In this document: positions 50,182 through 60,877 of the stretch, piece after piece | Layout: each line of letters begins with the position of its first letter | How positions within the stretch are numbered: the first letter of the stretch is position 1 | Notes under the pieces: model-generated | Told to the model about the DNA's origin: nothing | The model's database searches: none | What the model saw: only the letters and a program-made list of their open reading frames with translations | Source of the DNA: Phalacrocorax aristotelis | Taxonomy: Eukaryota; Chordata; Aves; Suliformes; Phalacrocoracidae | Assembly: GCF_949628215.1 (NCBI RefSeq) | Contig: NC_134277.1 | Location: 32,811,058-32,875,057, forward strand | Reading direction: 5' to 3' | DNA length: 64,000 bases | Program-made: the position numbers and the translations under genes

Positions 50182-52299
50182 TTTAAGCACAGAACACTGG
50201 TATTAATTACACAAGTGAAAGATACTTGAGCACATATCTGCATAAGAATGGAAAAACTGAGTCAGGAAAAAAGTTGAAGGCAGAGGATCTGCCAAAAATG
50301 AGCAGTCATGCTGCTGCCAGTACCACACAGGTTGAATCAAACTCAAATGTAAACAATCCCATTTTTTAAAAGATGCTGCTTGGTGGAAACTTCAGAGATC
50401 AAAACAGTTATAAATCAGGCAGATTCATTTAAGTACGTTGTGAAGTAATAGGCTCTGCCTCTCAATAGAAAGTATGACTTTTCTGAGCTGGTGGAAAATT
50501 ACACTCTAAGGCTTGGAATACAGTTAAAATATTATTTAGGAGGATGAATAAAAATTGGCTTAGGAAAACAACAGCTCAAAGAACGTTTTAAAATCAAATA
50601 TAATTAGTTCAGACTGTGAATGCTGGAAATTCTATAATAGTGACATTTTCCACCTTTTTTTAATCCAAGAATAGGATAGGAAAATAACTTTCAGAAATTA
50701 CTTCACAACAAAATTCAGATGAAAATCACTACCCATGGAGGTTTCCTATGATCTACATGCCTTTCACTGAACGACAGTATTTTTTAAATAAAATATAAAG
50801 TAGTATCTCATTCTACCTCTGTTAATCCTGAATTCATGCATTTCATGTCTGAAGAGAATTTTCACAGTAGAGTTTAATCTAACTTCAAATGCTATGCATC
50901 TCACACTGTCTTGAGATATGAACATATCTTCATACCCAGATGTTCCAAAATGTATTTAGATGAAAGCCAGCAGAAATGTTTAGAGACTTAACATTAGCAA
51001 GACGAAGTTGCCACAAGATCTCCTCCTGTTATCTCTAAATGTTAAAAAGTAAAGAGCTTTCAGCAATCAGAAGCAAGCAGCAGAATGCACTCAGAAATTG
51101 TTTGGCCTTATCCTTGGTGAAGAGAAACAGCATGTATTTATCGGCTGTAAGGGAATTTGCTTGCTTGTCTCTTGCTTGGTGGTTGGATGGATTAGATGCT
51201 GCTTGCAGCAAGGTCTGTGAGCTGCTTGGTGCAAATATGTGTAAGCTATGCTGAAGGAACAAGGGCATACTTGCACCTTTGCACGTAGTAACTGAGCAAA
51301 TAACATGAGGCAAATGGCTAGATGAGAAACCATGGATGACAAGGGCACGAGAGCATCCGGGGAGCTGTTCATAGGCATCAGAGAAGCTTGCATGAGAGTG
51401 TTCCTTTGTCATCTCTCTATAAGACAGAGATATGCATGAGATGAAAACAATACTCACATAGCAAAAAGAAACACACATTGAAGCTGAAAGATAGTCAATA
51501 CAGGAGATACGTTGTGCTAGAAATCTCAGAAGGGAAGACTGAGCTAGGACATGAGGTTGTGGCTGAAGAAAGAAGAAAAAAGCCTGTCTAGACAAGACGA
51601 ACTTTGCAGACATCTGCTAAATAACAAACCCATGGTGACGGGCCACAAAAGGAGCAGGAAGATCCACAGAAGCACGGGACAACAAAGACAAAGCAGAGAA
51701 AGAAAAAGGGTAATACGACAGAAACAGAACTGAAGGATAGGTTTCATGTCCCAGTAAACAGAAATTAAATAGGTCAAAATATAAGAAATCTTGCAACAAG
51801 AATCAGGTAGTGCAGCTAGACCTACATGAAGAATGAAGATCCTGGCTTCTGAAAGAGCCAGGATCAAAAGCCACGAAAGAGGAGGGTGACGTTGCAGACT
51901 GAGGGAGAAAACAGACAGAACAAATTGCAGATGAGGGAGTGGGGAAGTGAGAGTAAGGAAATCAGACTGACACAAGAAGAAACAATGTTTTGTATTATAT
52001 TTTGAATTTAGAATACAGATCTGTCACTGAGTGGATCAAAGCTAAGGAAGAGAGCCTGGATTACATATACTGAATATAAAATGCCAAAAGGACAGAAATG
52101 GAAACTACATAATGAAAAACTGAGGAAACTTGTTAAAAAGAAGGTAAATGAGCAGCTAAGAGAATTAAGTCCTCACAGGAAATATGGAAGCTACTAAGTG
52201 TGACCATATTGAAAGCACAAAACCAATGGATGCTGCCTGGGGAGGGGAAGGCTCAAGTAAAGGCAGAAAGAGGGTGGTATAGTTAAACAGCAGGATAAG

Positions 52300-53570
52300 A
52301 GAGGTTGTAAGAACAAGAAGGCATCCTTTAAAAAGATGCAGACATGCCCAAATAGAAAAAATAGAGAGAATCATAAATTTTGGCAGAGTAAATATAAAAA
52401 CACAGTAAGGCGAACAAACGAAAAAGATTTTGAAGAGAACTAGCAAAAAGAATCAAAACCAATAATAAATCTTTCTTCATACACATCAGAAGCAGGAAGT
52501 CTGCCAAAGAGTCTGTAGGGCCAACTGATGATCAACGTGTACAGTGAGCACTCAGGAAAGACTCTACTACTGAATGGAAACTAAATTAATTCTCTGAATT
52601 GGTGTCGTGGAAATTCACATGCGGGATCTCCTCTTTGTTAACAGCCAAATAACCTGTAAAACTGCAGTTAACTGCAGAAGAGGTATGAAAGAAATTAAGG
52701 AGAAGAATGTAACAAATCCTCAGGACTATATGGCACGTACCCAACAGTTCTGAAGCTCAGCTCCTAACGGTGCTGCATAATCTCTAGTTTAAAAATGACC
52801 TTATTGGCACAATTGAGTGGTAGTAATTGCCAATTTAAAACAAGAAAAATCTGGGAAGATACAGAGAACTTGAGAATAGAAAGCTTTAAGCCTGTATCAA
52901 GCAATTTAACAAAAAATGAAATACTGGATAGTAATAGCAGACAGCAAGTTAAAGATGATAGTAGAGTAGGGTGTCTTTCTTTTGAAGTTTTACTTTGCAA
53001 TCTTACTGGATTTCTTCAAAGGAGTGGGTGACAGTGATTGAATTTACTGGGATTTCCAAGATTTTCAACAAAATTCCTTGCCAAAGGTTCTTAAGAAAAC
53101 GAAGGGGCCATGACATAAGAAAGAAGTCCTGACATGGATAAATACTTGCTCAAAAGACAGAGCAGAGAGAGCAGGAGTAAACAGTCAGTTCTCAGAACAG
53201 AATCCACATAGTTCAGGTGGGAACAGTTATAGGATCTATGTTGTTCCACACATTCATAAACAAACCAGAAAAACAAGTAAGCAATGAGTTTGCTTATGAT
53301 CTGATCCATTATGGCCACCTTTGATGGTAATATATTGTAGCATAATAAAGACCACCCCAACAAAGAAACCCAAGCTGGGATATATCAGGACAGGTAATTC
53401 CAGATGAGATGGATAAGTGATATAGTTGTACAAATCTCAGAGAGGTTCAAGGGCACAAAGGAGCTACTAGGACAGACAGAATATCACACAAAGGGAAGAT
53501 GGAAGAGCTTGAATTCTTTGCTTTATAAAAATAATTCTGAGAATGATATGACTGCACTGTGAATGCAGAA
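52300..53570 (+). mobile_element. Decayed CR1/L3-clade LINE, reverse transcriptase remnant
   Basis: Several blocks in order match the ORF2 protein of CR1/L3-type LINEs as I know it from reptile genomes. AAGGCATCCTTTAAAAAG (about 52318-52335) and the NNKSFFIHIRSRKSAKES block (about 52463-52516) correspond to the conserved region before the RT domain. Degenerate SPGPDGIHP-like bases lie at about 52716-52760, YLDFQKAFDKV-like bases at about 53040-53085, and SWI..LKDR-like bases at about 53130-53165. FINDLE/FADDT-like bases follow (53250-53310), then an ERVQRRAT..GLEH-like block near 53440-53530. Stops and frameshifts are frequent, so the copy is long dead. The 5' end is unclear; the purine-rich sequence from 51550 may belong to it. 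Confidence 0.7.
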
Positions 53571-53599
53571 AGAGATAAAACACAACTGGTCTTCCAGAA

Positions 53600-53725
53600 A
53601 GAATGAGGGATGCAGAAAAAACTAACTCATTTGGAGGAGCACTTGACTGGCTAATGAAAAGAATGCAAGACTGGGAAGCAGGGGATTCAAGTCAGTGTCA
53701 GATACCCTCTTACAATTCTGTTTTC
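53600..53725 (+). mobile_element. Possible tRNA-derived SINE (MIR-like) fragment
   Basis: The phrase GCAAGACTGGGAAGCAGGGG followed by ATTCAAGTC resembles the conserved tRNA-related part of amniote SINEs (GACTGGGAGTCAGGAGACCTGGGTTCAAGTC-type). A GAGCACTTGACTGG segment lies upstream. Only about 60 bases are informative and I cannot align it to a consensus here. Confidence 0.25.
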
Positions 53726-54193
53726 TTAATGCTATAGCTTTAGCAATTTTTAACTGCATTTTTGAATGTAAAGAAAGGTTATATGAGTTTTGTTAGTTGT
53801 ATTAAAAGAAGCATTCTTAACTAGTTGCAGAAATAATGACGTGTGAAAAGGAAAGCTCTCACTCATCCTAGGTAAGGATGCATCATATTTTACTCAAAGA
53901 AAAATCCTACTGCAGTCAAGGAACACAGCTCTAATATAGCAAAAGAAAGAAAATGAAGGCTGGATTAATTCACCTTTCTTAAACCCAGAATGAAAAGGAG
54001 AAGCAATCTCATTCAAATTCTAATATCAAAAGACATTAGAAAATGCATGGTGGGAAAGATCTAGAGTAGCAAAAGCAGGTTAATAATTTCCTATTCTTTC
54101 TATCAGTTATGTTGAGAAAACAAACTTTATTTTAAATAAACTACAGTAAGTTATTAATTTTCTGATACGTTCAATCCAAAATGTCTGTTATGT

Positions 54194-54384
54194 TTTATTT
54201 CTATCTTCCCAAATAATTTTTTAAAGTTCATTGGGACCTGAAGGCTGTGCACAGGCTAGGGAGTAAAGTGCATTTTTCATTTTTGACATTATAGGGCTTT
54301 TGCCATAAAGTGTAATATCACATATTATTTTTACATAATTTAGCACAGGGTATGTTCCATATGGATGACTTCCATATGAACAAT
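54194..54384 (-). other. Candidate alternative terminal exon, minus strand
   Basis: On the minus strand TTATTTGTTGCTTCTATCAG is a reasonable acceptor. One frame (phase with AT completing a codon) is open for 54 codons, reading DCSYGSHPYGTYPVLNYVKI and onward to PSGPNEL, with TAA at 54221-54223. AATAAA follows at 54194-54199, only 22 bases past the stop. Joined in phase 0 to the exon at 63177 the other frame would add about 14 residues before a stop. Either way it would truncate the main product. No protein is recognised. Confidence 0.2.
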
Positions 54385-54752
54385 CTGATAGAAGCAACAA
54401 ATAAGATTTGGAGGTTAGTATCTCAAATCTGTACTGAAACTCCAAGCAGTGCTTCTAACCCTTGTAAAGATATCCCCCAAAGTCAGCCTGGGGCTGGATC
54501 ACTTGATTCCTGCTTGTAAATAGCAGAAGAGGCGTGAAAGTGGAAATTAATACTTAAATACTAGATTTCAAGGCCATTGCTCCTGCTGCACAAATTTTAG
54601 GAGCTACCATACCATGAGGACTGCAGCAAAAGCCACAGAATGGTTTCAGTTCCTAACACCGTACACCTTGATGAGGATTTCTTTTTGTGTTTAAATGGCT
54701 GAAGAACTTAATAAATTTTCCTGGTCAAATACAGTGATGAAAATGTTCTACA

Positions 54753-54802
54753 AACTGAAGAAGTTTGAAGGGGTTTGAAGAACTGAAGAAGGTTGAAGGA
54801 GG
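54753..54802 (+). repeat. Tandem repeat, 28-bp period
   Basis: AACTGAAGAAGTTTGAAG followed by GGGTTTGAAG is repeated as AACTGAAGAAGGTTGAAGG. The inner GTTTGAAG unit also repeats. It is a purine-rich minisatellite. Confidence 0.7.
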
Positions 54803-57800
54803 AATTTAAATGGCACAGTAAAAAAAAGAAATTAAACCACAACTGATATTATCATTTGAGACAAGTAAATTAATGGAGTAGAAATTACTGCTCTTTGCCT
54901 GTAGAAACCCTAAATTCCATAGAAATGTTACACATCTTTGCCATATGATTAAACACAAAACCTGTACAGCAACAGAGAACACATCTTTTTGAGAAGTCTG
55001 ATCAACATCTATACTACCAGCCAAGCTAGCACTGACTCTAAAAACCCTATTTCCAGAGTTGTTGAATACCTCTGCTCTAAACCTAAACTTTACATTGAAA
55101 CTGGAAAGAGTTATCTGAAAAATTTCAGCCGTATTTTTTTGCTAAAAAAGTGCATCCAAAATACAAAAGGTCATCACAAAACAAACACAGCAGCAAGCTG
55201 GTAACATTTTCAAAGTGCTTCTTAAGCACATGTAACAATTTCAGTAAGCTTCCTTTTTATTATTATTTTATGTATTCAGAGCTAAGCCAGAAAAAACAGA
55301 TGTACTCTGTATTATAGGTGAGTATTTCGGTTACCTGCAAAATGATGCCTCTGGGGGATAGTATGGAACCATGGTGAGAAGACTAGTTTTTGATGCCCAG
55401 CTTAGAGATTAAGAGTATAAGCATTGCTTTAAATTGAGAATTGCAGCACTAACAATTCAAAAGTGCAACTGTCCATAAACAGGTACAATGGACTTCACAG
55501 GTTTCTGTTAGGCAAGGTAGCAATGGATAAAAGAAGTTAAAAGCAGCTTGCAAACACAATTTAGTGTCAAAATCTTTTAATCTTAAATGTTTATATGTCT
55601 CCACTAAGAGACAGGCAGTCAACATCAAAGCTTTCATAAGACAGAAAAAAGAAGTCAGAATATCTCATACTAAAAGATTTGAAGATGAAACTCAGATGTG
55701 ATGCTCATAGTATGTTTTTGCAAATGGCTCCAATTCAGTGTTTATTTCCTATCACATTGAAGTACCTAGCATAATTAATACATACACACTTTTGTAAGTT
55801 GCTATATTGTAATTACATATTTTCCTTTCCTCTAGAGAGCTTGGCATTTTACCTTTTGAATGTGCTTGTTCCCCAAAATTCCACTCCATACTAGTTATTT
55901 TAGAGTAATATATTTTATACAATTAAAATATCCACAAAAGAAACAACTAGAAACCTTTATTGACTAACATTGCCAGAATTGGCCACAAAAGCAAGAAAGT
56001 TCAAAGACCATTTTAGGAAGACATGACCTTCAAGATAAGTCTACATGCCTTAATCACTTTGGCTGACAAGGTGATGGGAGAACCCTGATTTCTCCAACTA
56101 TAAGTTCAATAGCTGAGATAAGTCTAAAAAGGTCATGTGTAAAAGGCATAAAACATTAATGTCATCATTTTCTGTGCAGCTTGTTGAACTCCTAGAAGCT
56201 GTAATAGGAGACAGAAATTGAGCAACTTTCTGACCTGTCTCTGATAAAAACCTATACAGATATTTAATGAAAACTCAAAAGATAACCAATTATTTTTCTG
56301 GAAAGCTCATCTTCCAGACTGGGAATTTGGCACTGCACTGCAAAGTTAGTTTGTGGAAATGCTTCATTTGAGTGCCTTTATAAAAAAGGTGCACAGTTGT
56401 AATAAATCCACTAATTTATTAATCCTCCTGTTCTGGCTAGGAGAGGAGGAAGACTTGAGGGGAAACAAAGAAAGGGAATGGAGAAAGAACAACAGAGAAA
56501 GATGGCAAGAGAAAATAAGCAAGCAAACATTAGAGCGTGTATGCATGCGGTAGATGCACTAAAACCCTGAAAAAAAAGAATAACAATGACAATTTGTTGA
56601 TCAATATGATGCAGTGTCATACTTCAGGATATCTACTAAAATCAGGTGCAGTATAGACAAGCAGCTATCCTTCCCGCAACATTATGCACCAGAGCATTTC
56701 AAGCAAAAGTGAGATTCCTAGGTTTTGTGTTCCATTATTTAACACTCAAATGTTTATGACCTTTCCTGACTCAAAGCCCAAAGCTTAACCAGCATTTTGG
56801 TAAACTTGGAATTAATATATTTCTTAACTAATGTTCCAGAGACATGATGTTTATTAATTTCTTGACATGCTTTGAATGGTGCAAAACAGATACAGAAGGC
56901 TGGTTTGGTCAAATAGATTTCAGTTCAAAATAAAAAGCCACCTAGCTGGTTTATTATTTCTGTATATATTATGGAGCAGAAAAAAATATTCATACATAAA
57001 AGTATTTCTTTGAAACTACTCAGCTTTCTGACTTTCAAACATTAAATTTAGAACTGATTTTCTGTAGTTAAGCAATATAAATATTTCATTGACAGAAATC
57101 TTAAGAGAACTCTCCAACAACTTTGATGCTAACATGTAAAAATTAGAAATACGTTGTGCTAACAGGCAGTTGTTACAAACAGTATGACTAAATCTGTACT
57201 TAAAAACTGTGCTATTTTCAGAAGTTCCTGTAAATGTGCTTTCATGTGAGCAAGTCTGACAGACAAAAAGTTCTGATGATCAAATCAACCAGATGGACCA
57301 ATGTTTTTGATCATATACTTTTTGAACAAAGCCTGTTAAGATTTCTGCACATTCACATGGTAAAATATATAAATGAACGATGAGCTGTTAGAGATTTCGA
57401 AACAAAATCAAAGACAAAACTACCAACGTGGGTCAGAAAGTTATCTGTAATTGTTCAAGTGTGTGAAAATACTGATGCAGCACAACGATCCTCCTCCATA
57501 AAAGTATCAACTTTTTCACCAAAGCAAATGAATCTGCTTCAAATAATTTCCACCTGACTGCAAAATTAAAATATGGAGATAAGCTAAATATTATGGAAAT
57601 TACTGAAGACCTGAAAATTGATATATGCAAAATATCACCTATAAACATTTTATTCCATAAATTCTACTACCACGTTTTGGGGCATTAAAAGGCGATATGG
57701 CCCATTCAGAATATTGTCCTTTATGAGCAGTCTTACTATTTTCGTGTGAGCCATTCCAAGGGGAAAGGACAGTTTAACGTTTGACTTCTTGAGTATCAAG

Positions 57801-60418
57801 TTAAAAGAGCCCCCAGTTCTGTGTCTTTTACTCACTGAAAGTTCCATTAAGAGTTACTTGTAGTTTTATTTTAGAAGTCAGTGTTTGTAAACCTTTTTTA
57901 TCACGTAAGTTCTACCTATTGCAAAATATGCAGTCATGACTGATCGCACAGTGGTAATAATTAAGGATAAGTGTCCAGCCTCCAATATTATCAATCTCTG
58001 GTGAATGACTTGCTAGGCCTTTGTATTAATAAGCTTATAGATGCTGATCTCTATGAGGTTGGTCATGTAGAAAGTTTCAAACTGGATTTGGTTTCCCTCT
58101 GTCCCACACTCTGTGCAAGCAAGATCACTCTGGCTCATCACTCATCCCCAATTTCCCTTGATGACAAAGTGAATAGTCCATAGGATCATGCTACTTAGAA
58201 GTTCAGTTTCTGGCTCCTGAAAATACTAAACAGTAATTACTTGGCCTCAAGGACTTCTATGAGTAGAGGCAGGTTTCCAGATTCATTATCTGCTATGTCA
58301 TTACGGCTGAGATAAAAAAAGTTCATCTTGAGAAGAGAGAGGTCTCCAGGAAGCATCCCAACCATTCTAATCAGATTGCAAGCATTCGACCAATTCTATG
58401 CTGATTATTAAATGAATTAAGAAGCATGCAGGGGTCATGTAGGGCATGGCTCATTTGTTTCAACACGTTATCAAACTTCTAGTTTGTGATTTTACTTCAT
58501 TTGCTCTTCAGGCTCATTATCTCACTACTAGTTGCCGAACCACTTCTGCTTTGCTACTTGGATGATCCCATTTGGGCTGTGATCCCTGTTTTGAGAACCA
58601 CTGCCTTAATGCCTGCACATAGTACTATTTTTAAGTGATCTTTGATGAAAAAGAAACCATAAATGTTTACTTTTTGGTTTACCAAGTCAGACAGAAAACA
58701 CATTTAGCACTCTTAAGTATTTCTTGATCCATCAAGCACACTGTAGACGGGCCTCTTGTCTTCAAAAAGTCTTAAAGACTAAAATAAAAGTCCAGTATGT
58801 TTGCATAAGAAATTACCCACAGTTCAGTTTCCTTTTAGTTTCAAACAGCTTCATAACAATTATTCTATTGCACCATTTTTTTCTTTTTAGCGTATGGGCT
58901 GGGATTTTTCTGTCAGTGAATAGTTCCTTTATCATAATCAAATAGTAGTTTCAGAGGCAAAAGTATCTGGGGCCACCTACCCCAGGCAAGCCTTAGCACA
59001 TATTTGCTGTTTTGACCCAACATTCTGTCAATGCCTATCTGAAGTAAGATGATTTAAAATTAATATAGTTCTATATCCAAAATACATTAGTATTACTTTC
59101 ATATTGTAAAGCTTTCTGTAGCTTCCTATGTCCATCCATGCATGCTTTATTTTGGATGATAATTGTTCCTTTCTATTCTCTGTGAAAAGTAAAGAAGTTA
59201 TTACTGAAACTTCTAGACCAAGATTTTATTACTACAACCTTTACAGGCTTCTGAATTTGCACTCCTATATTAGGAAATGCTGCTTATATTTTCTTTTTAT
59301 GTGTGTTGATTGTTTTTGGTAATTCAGTCATAAGACATTATTATTTTAAAATGGAGAATACCAGTAAATAGAGGAAACAGTATTTTTTCCAGAACAATAC
59401 TGTCATATTTAAGTGTAAAACCATTAACTACCTAGGATGTGTTTAAAGATAATAATGCATATGTTTGTGAGATCAAGGCCCAAGTTCAGTGTTCTTCCAT
59501 TGCTCACAACACAGATCAACAAAAAACTACCACATGCAGCTGACATTCCCTCCCAAATCTTGTAGTTTGAATAACATAAACCAATGCTTTTAAGATTAAT
59601 GTATTTCCAGTCCGGTATGGGTGCTATGTCTTGACATTACCTTTTGTATTCTTTGGTTTCTTAGAAATTCTTAACACCCCTTTTAAGTTGGAATTTTATT
59701 AACATTGTCATCAACATATGTCAGTTACATTTTCCATAAAATCCGGCTTTATCTCCTTATTTTTAATTCACCTCACTTACCAGCTGTTTCTTTCAACTCA
59801 TCTGAAAAACCCTCAAAAGCTAATTCCACAAGTTCAGACTCTAGAATTTACTGAATACTCTTTTCCCCTCTGTGTTTTTAATATGTAAACTATTTCTAAC
59901 ATTGTGGAACGGTTTTAGAAAAGAACTGTCTTCAAAAATATTTTCATAAGTCAAATTGAAATCACCAATGTTTTCAGGATGCAAACTAGAGCTGTTATGA
60001 AGTGGATGCTGTCTTTGTACCAATATCAGTAATCTGGTATTCCATGCACGATATTTGTAATGGAGATAACTATTTGTGTACAAGCCATAAACATGCACTC
60101 ACTTCGAGCAAACAGAAGGTACAAAGCAGGTAATTTATAAAGCACGTTAAAGCCTTTTCCTTTAATTTTCCTGATTAGCTTCTCAGAGTACCAAATATTC
60201 ATAGAAGTACCCGATATCTTTTTCTAAATACCAAATAAAAACTGCAATTAAGAAATTAAAATGAACACTTATACTTTTTCTTAGGGCTTCACGCCTCCTC
60301 CAATACTGTCAAAAATGTACTCCTAGGTTCCAAAAGCATTTCACTTCCATTTCCAAAACATAAAAAAAAATTATATATCTCAAAAAATATTTATTGCAAG
60401 TAATTTACTTTCTAATGC

Positions 60419-60877
60419 AGACGAGGGCCACAAAAACGATCCGAGGGCTGGAGCACCTCTCCTATGAAGAAAGGCTGAAAGAGCTGGGGTTGTTCAGCCT
60501 GGAGAAGAGAAGGCTGTGGGGACACCTTATTGCGGCATTTCACTACTTAAAGGGGGACTATAGGAAAGATGGGGGCAATCTCTTTGGCAAGGCCTGTTGT
60601 GACAGGACAAGGGGTAATGGTTTTAAAATAAAGGAGGGTAGATTTAGACTGGATATAAGGAAAAAAATTTTTACTATGAAGGTGGTGAAGCACTGGAATG
60701 GGTTGCCCAGAGAGGTGGTGGAGGCCCCATCCCTGGAAACATTCAAAGTCAGGTTGGATGGAGCTTGGAGCAACCTGATCTAATTGAAGATGTCCCTGCT
60801 CACTGCAGGGGGGGTTTGGACTAGATGACCTCTAAAGGTCCCTTCCAACACAAACCATTCTATGAGTCTATGATTCT
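60419..60877 (+). mobile_element. CR1 LINE, 5'-truncated, with open ORF2 C terminus
   Basis: About 460 bp carry the 3' end of an avian CR1. From about 60421 a single frame is open to a TAA at 60781-60783. It encodes the end of CR1 ORF2: the [20 protein letters not shown] block, [52 protein letters not shown] and [12 protein letters not shown]. The 3' UTR follows, with GACCTCTAAAGGTCCCTTCC and a terminal ATTCTATGAGTCTATGATT repeat. The start codon of the surrounding frame (60394) lies in flanking DNA, so this is not a functional gene: the RT and endonuclease domains are missing. The intact frame suggests a comparatively young insertion. Orientation is opposite to the minus-strand gene. Confidence 0.92.

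Larger units (their letters stand above)
53726..60418. other. Intronic DNA without a certain gene
   Basis: AT-rich sequence between the decayed LINE and the younger CR1. Three items stand out: an alternative terminal-exon candidate on the minus strand (54221-54384), a 28-bp tandem repeat (54753-54802), and two unspliced protein-like frames on the minus strand (57650-57847 and 59841-60098). The rest shows nothing recognisable. Confidence 0.5.
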
